A stretch of 6,278 nt of DNA from Defluviitaleaceae bacterium (lineage in GTDB: Bacteria > Bacillota > Clostridia > Lachnospirales > WQUN01). A program made the position numbers and the translations under genes. The notes beneath the pieces are model-generated. The model ran no database searches, was not told the origin of the DNA, and was given only the letters and a program-made list of their open reading frames with translations. Of the stretch, positions 5,760 through 6,278 are shown piece after piece; within the stretch, counting starts at the first letter, position 1, and each line of letters opens with the position of its first letter. The stretch covers positions 1-6,278 of the forward strand of contig WRHA01000294.1 in assembly GCA_009783395.1 (NCBI GenBank), in the 5' to 3' direction.

Positions 5760-6278
5760 CCTCTAACATTTCCCCAATATTCGCCGCGCCGAGAATGCGA
5801 ACATTTTCCGGCGCGGCGATATTTTTTTTGTTTGCCGCAGGCAGAACGCACGCGGAAAAGCCATGTCGTACCGCTTCGGCAATGCGGATTTCCGGGCGGG
5901 ATATTGCGCGAAGCTCGCCCGCAAGCCCAACCTCACCCGTTACCATAATTTTCGCGTGAATCGGTTTTTCCTTGTAGCACGACGCAAGCGCGGCAATTAC
6001 AGCGGCATCGGCGGCGGGCTCGTCAACACGTAATCCTCCGGCGATGTTTATGTACGCATCGAAATTTTGCAATTTGTATCCCGCACGTTTTTCTAAAACC
6101 GCCATAAGCATTACCATGCGGTTGTAGTCCATTCCTGTTGCCGTGCGACGCGGCGTGCCGAAGTTTGTATATGCCGTCAGGGCTTGCACCTCGGTAAGAA
6201 GCGGCCTCGTGCCCTCCATCGAGCATGTAACAACCGACCCTGCCGTACCCGCAGGCCGCCCCGCAAGCATATACGCCG
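5749..6278 (-). CDS. radA: DNA repair protein RadA, C-terminal part (5' end beyond the right edge)
   Basis: The last 175 residues of RadA (Sms), the RecA-like, DnaB-type ATPase that promotes branch migration in recombination and repair. The visible part is the Lon-protease-like C-terminal domain: 'AGSVVTCSMEGTRPLLTEVQ' (opening block), 'GMDYNRMVMLMAVLEKRAG', 'DAYINIAGGLRVDEPAADAA', and 'TGEVGLAGELRAI', ending 'IGEMLEAIL'. As is usual in RadA, the position of the Lon catalytic Ser is occupied by Ala (in 'EPAADAAV'), so it is not a protease. The zinc finger, Walker A box and KNRFG motif would lie to the right of the window. The frame is open to the edge; the Met at 6270 is internal, not the start. 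Stop TGA at 5751-5749. The gene converges on plsC and overlaps its last 11 nt. Confidence 0.95.
   Translation of the reverse strand, partial: AYMLAGRPAGTAGSVVTCSMEGTRPLLTEVQALTAYTNFGTPRRTATGMDYNRMVMLMAVLEKRAGYKLQNFDAYINIAGGLRVDEPAADAAVIAALASCYKEKPIHAKIMVTGEVGLAGELRAISRPEIRIAEAVRHGFSACVLPAANKKNIAAPENVRILGAANIGEMLEAIL
5781..5829 (+). terminator. Rho-independent terminator of plsC, embedded in radA
   Basis: An 11-bp GC-rich stem (TCGCCGCGCCG at 5781-5791 with CGGCGCGGCGA at 5809-5819) extends through a one-base bulge (C5808) by A-U, G-U, A-U, A-U, U-A and G-C pairs to a CGAA loop (5798-5801). Two bases after the stem comes a run of eight T (5822-5829). It starts 21 nt after the plsC stop, a normal distance. 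On the opposite strand the same bases encode radA residues around 'KKNIAAPENVRILGAAN', and the hairpin has no T run in that direction, so it should stop only rightward transcripts. Confidence 0.88.

Overview
The window looks like ordinary chromosome from an anaerobic member of the Bacillota, most likely a clostridium. This rests on protein resemblance only. The PlsC-type acyltransferase, the roughly 390-residue F420-ligase-like protein, the DUF5717-like protein and the PAS domain with a QPDG motif all read like clostridial family members. Base composition looks intermediate. There is no rRNA, tRNA, CRISPR array, transposase or phage gene.

Left block (1-4154, all on the minus strand, read right to left): a three-gene operon-like run. 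A sigma-70-type promoter (4187-4215) drives a CofE/F420-0:glutamate-ligase-like protein (2979-4154). This overlaps by one base (TGATG) a large repeat protein resembling DUF5717 (280-2979). After 47 nt a PAS-domain protein begins at 232 and runs off the left edge. Apart from the one-base overlap, the first and third genes have clean AAGGAG ribosome binding sites, while the middle one appears to depend on translational coupling.

Centre (4155-4313): a divergent regulatory region. It holds back-to-back overlapping promoters, a perfect 27-bp palindrome (two 13-bp arms around one base), a 9-bp direct repeat flanking it, and a pair of CGGAAAGT repeats. The rightward transcript would carry a leader of about 97 nt containing the palindrome.

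Right block (4314-6278): a polytopic membrane protein of unknown family (4314-5021) is followed after 36 nt by plsC (TTG start, 5058-5759), a lysophosphatidic acid acyltransferase of phospholipid synthesis. The 3' end of radA (DNA recombination/repair ATPase, Lon-like C-terminal domain) converges from the right and overlaps plsC by 11 nt. A strong rho-independent terminator for plsC (5781-5829) lies inside the radA coding sequence.

The most unusual content is the cofE-like/DUF5717/PAS run, whose members have no established joint function, together with the palindromic divergent control region. plsC and radA are housekeeping genes. No complete novel defence or mobile system is visible.
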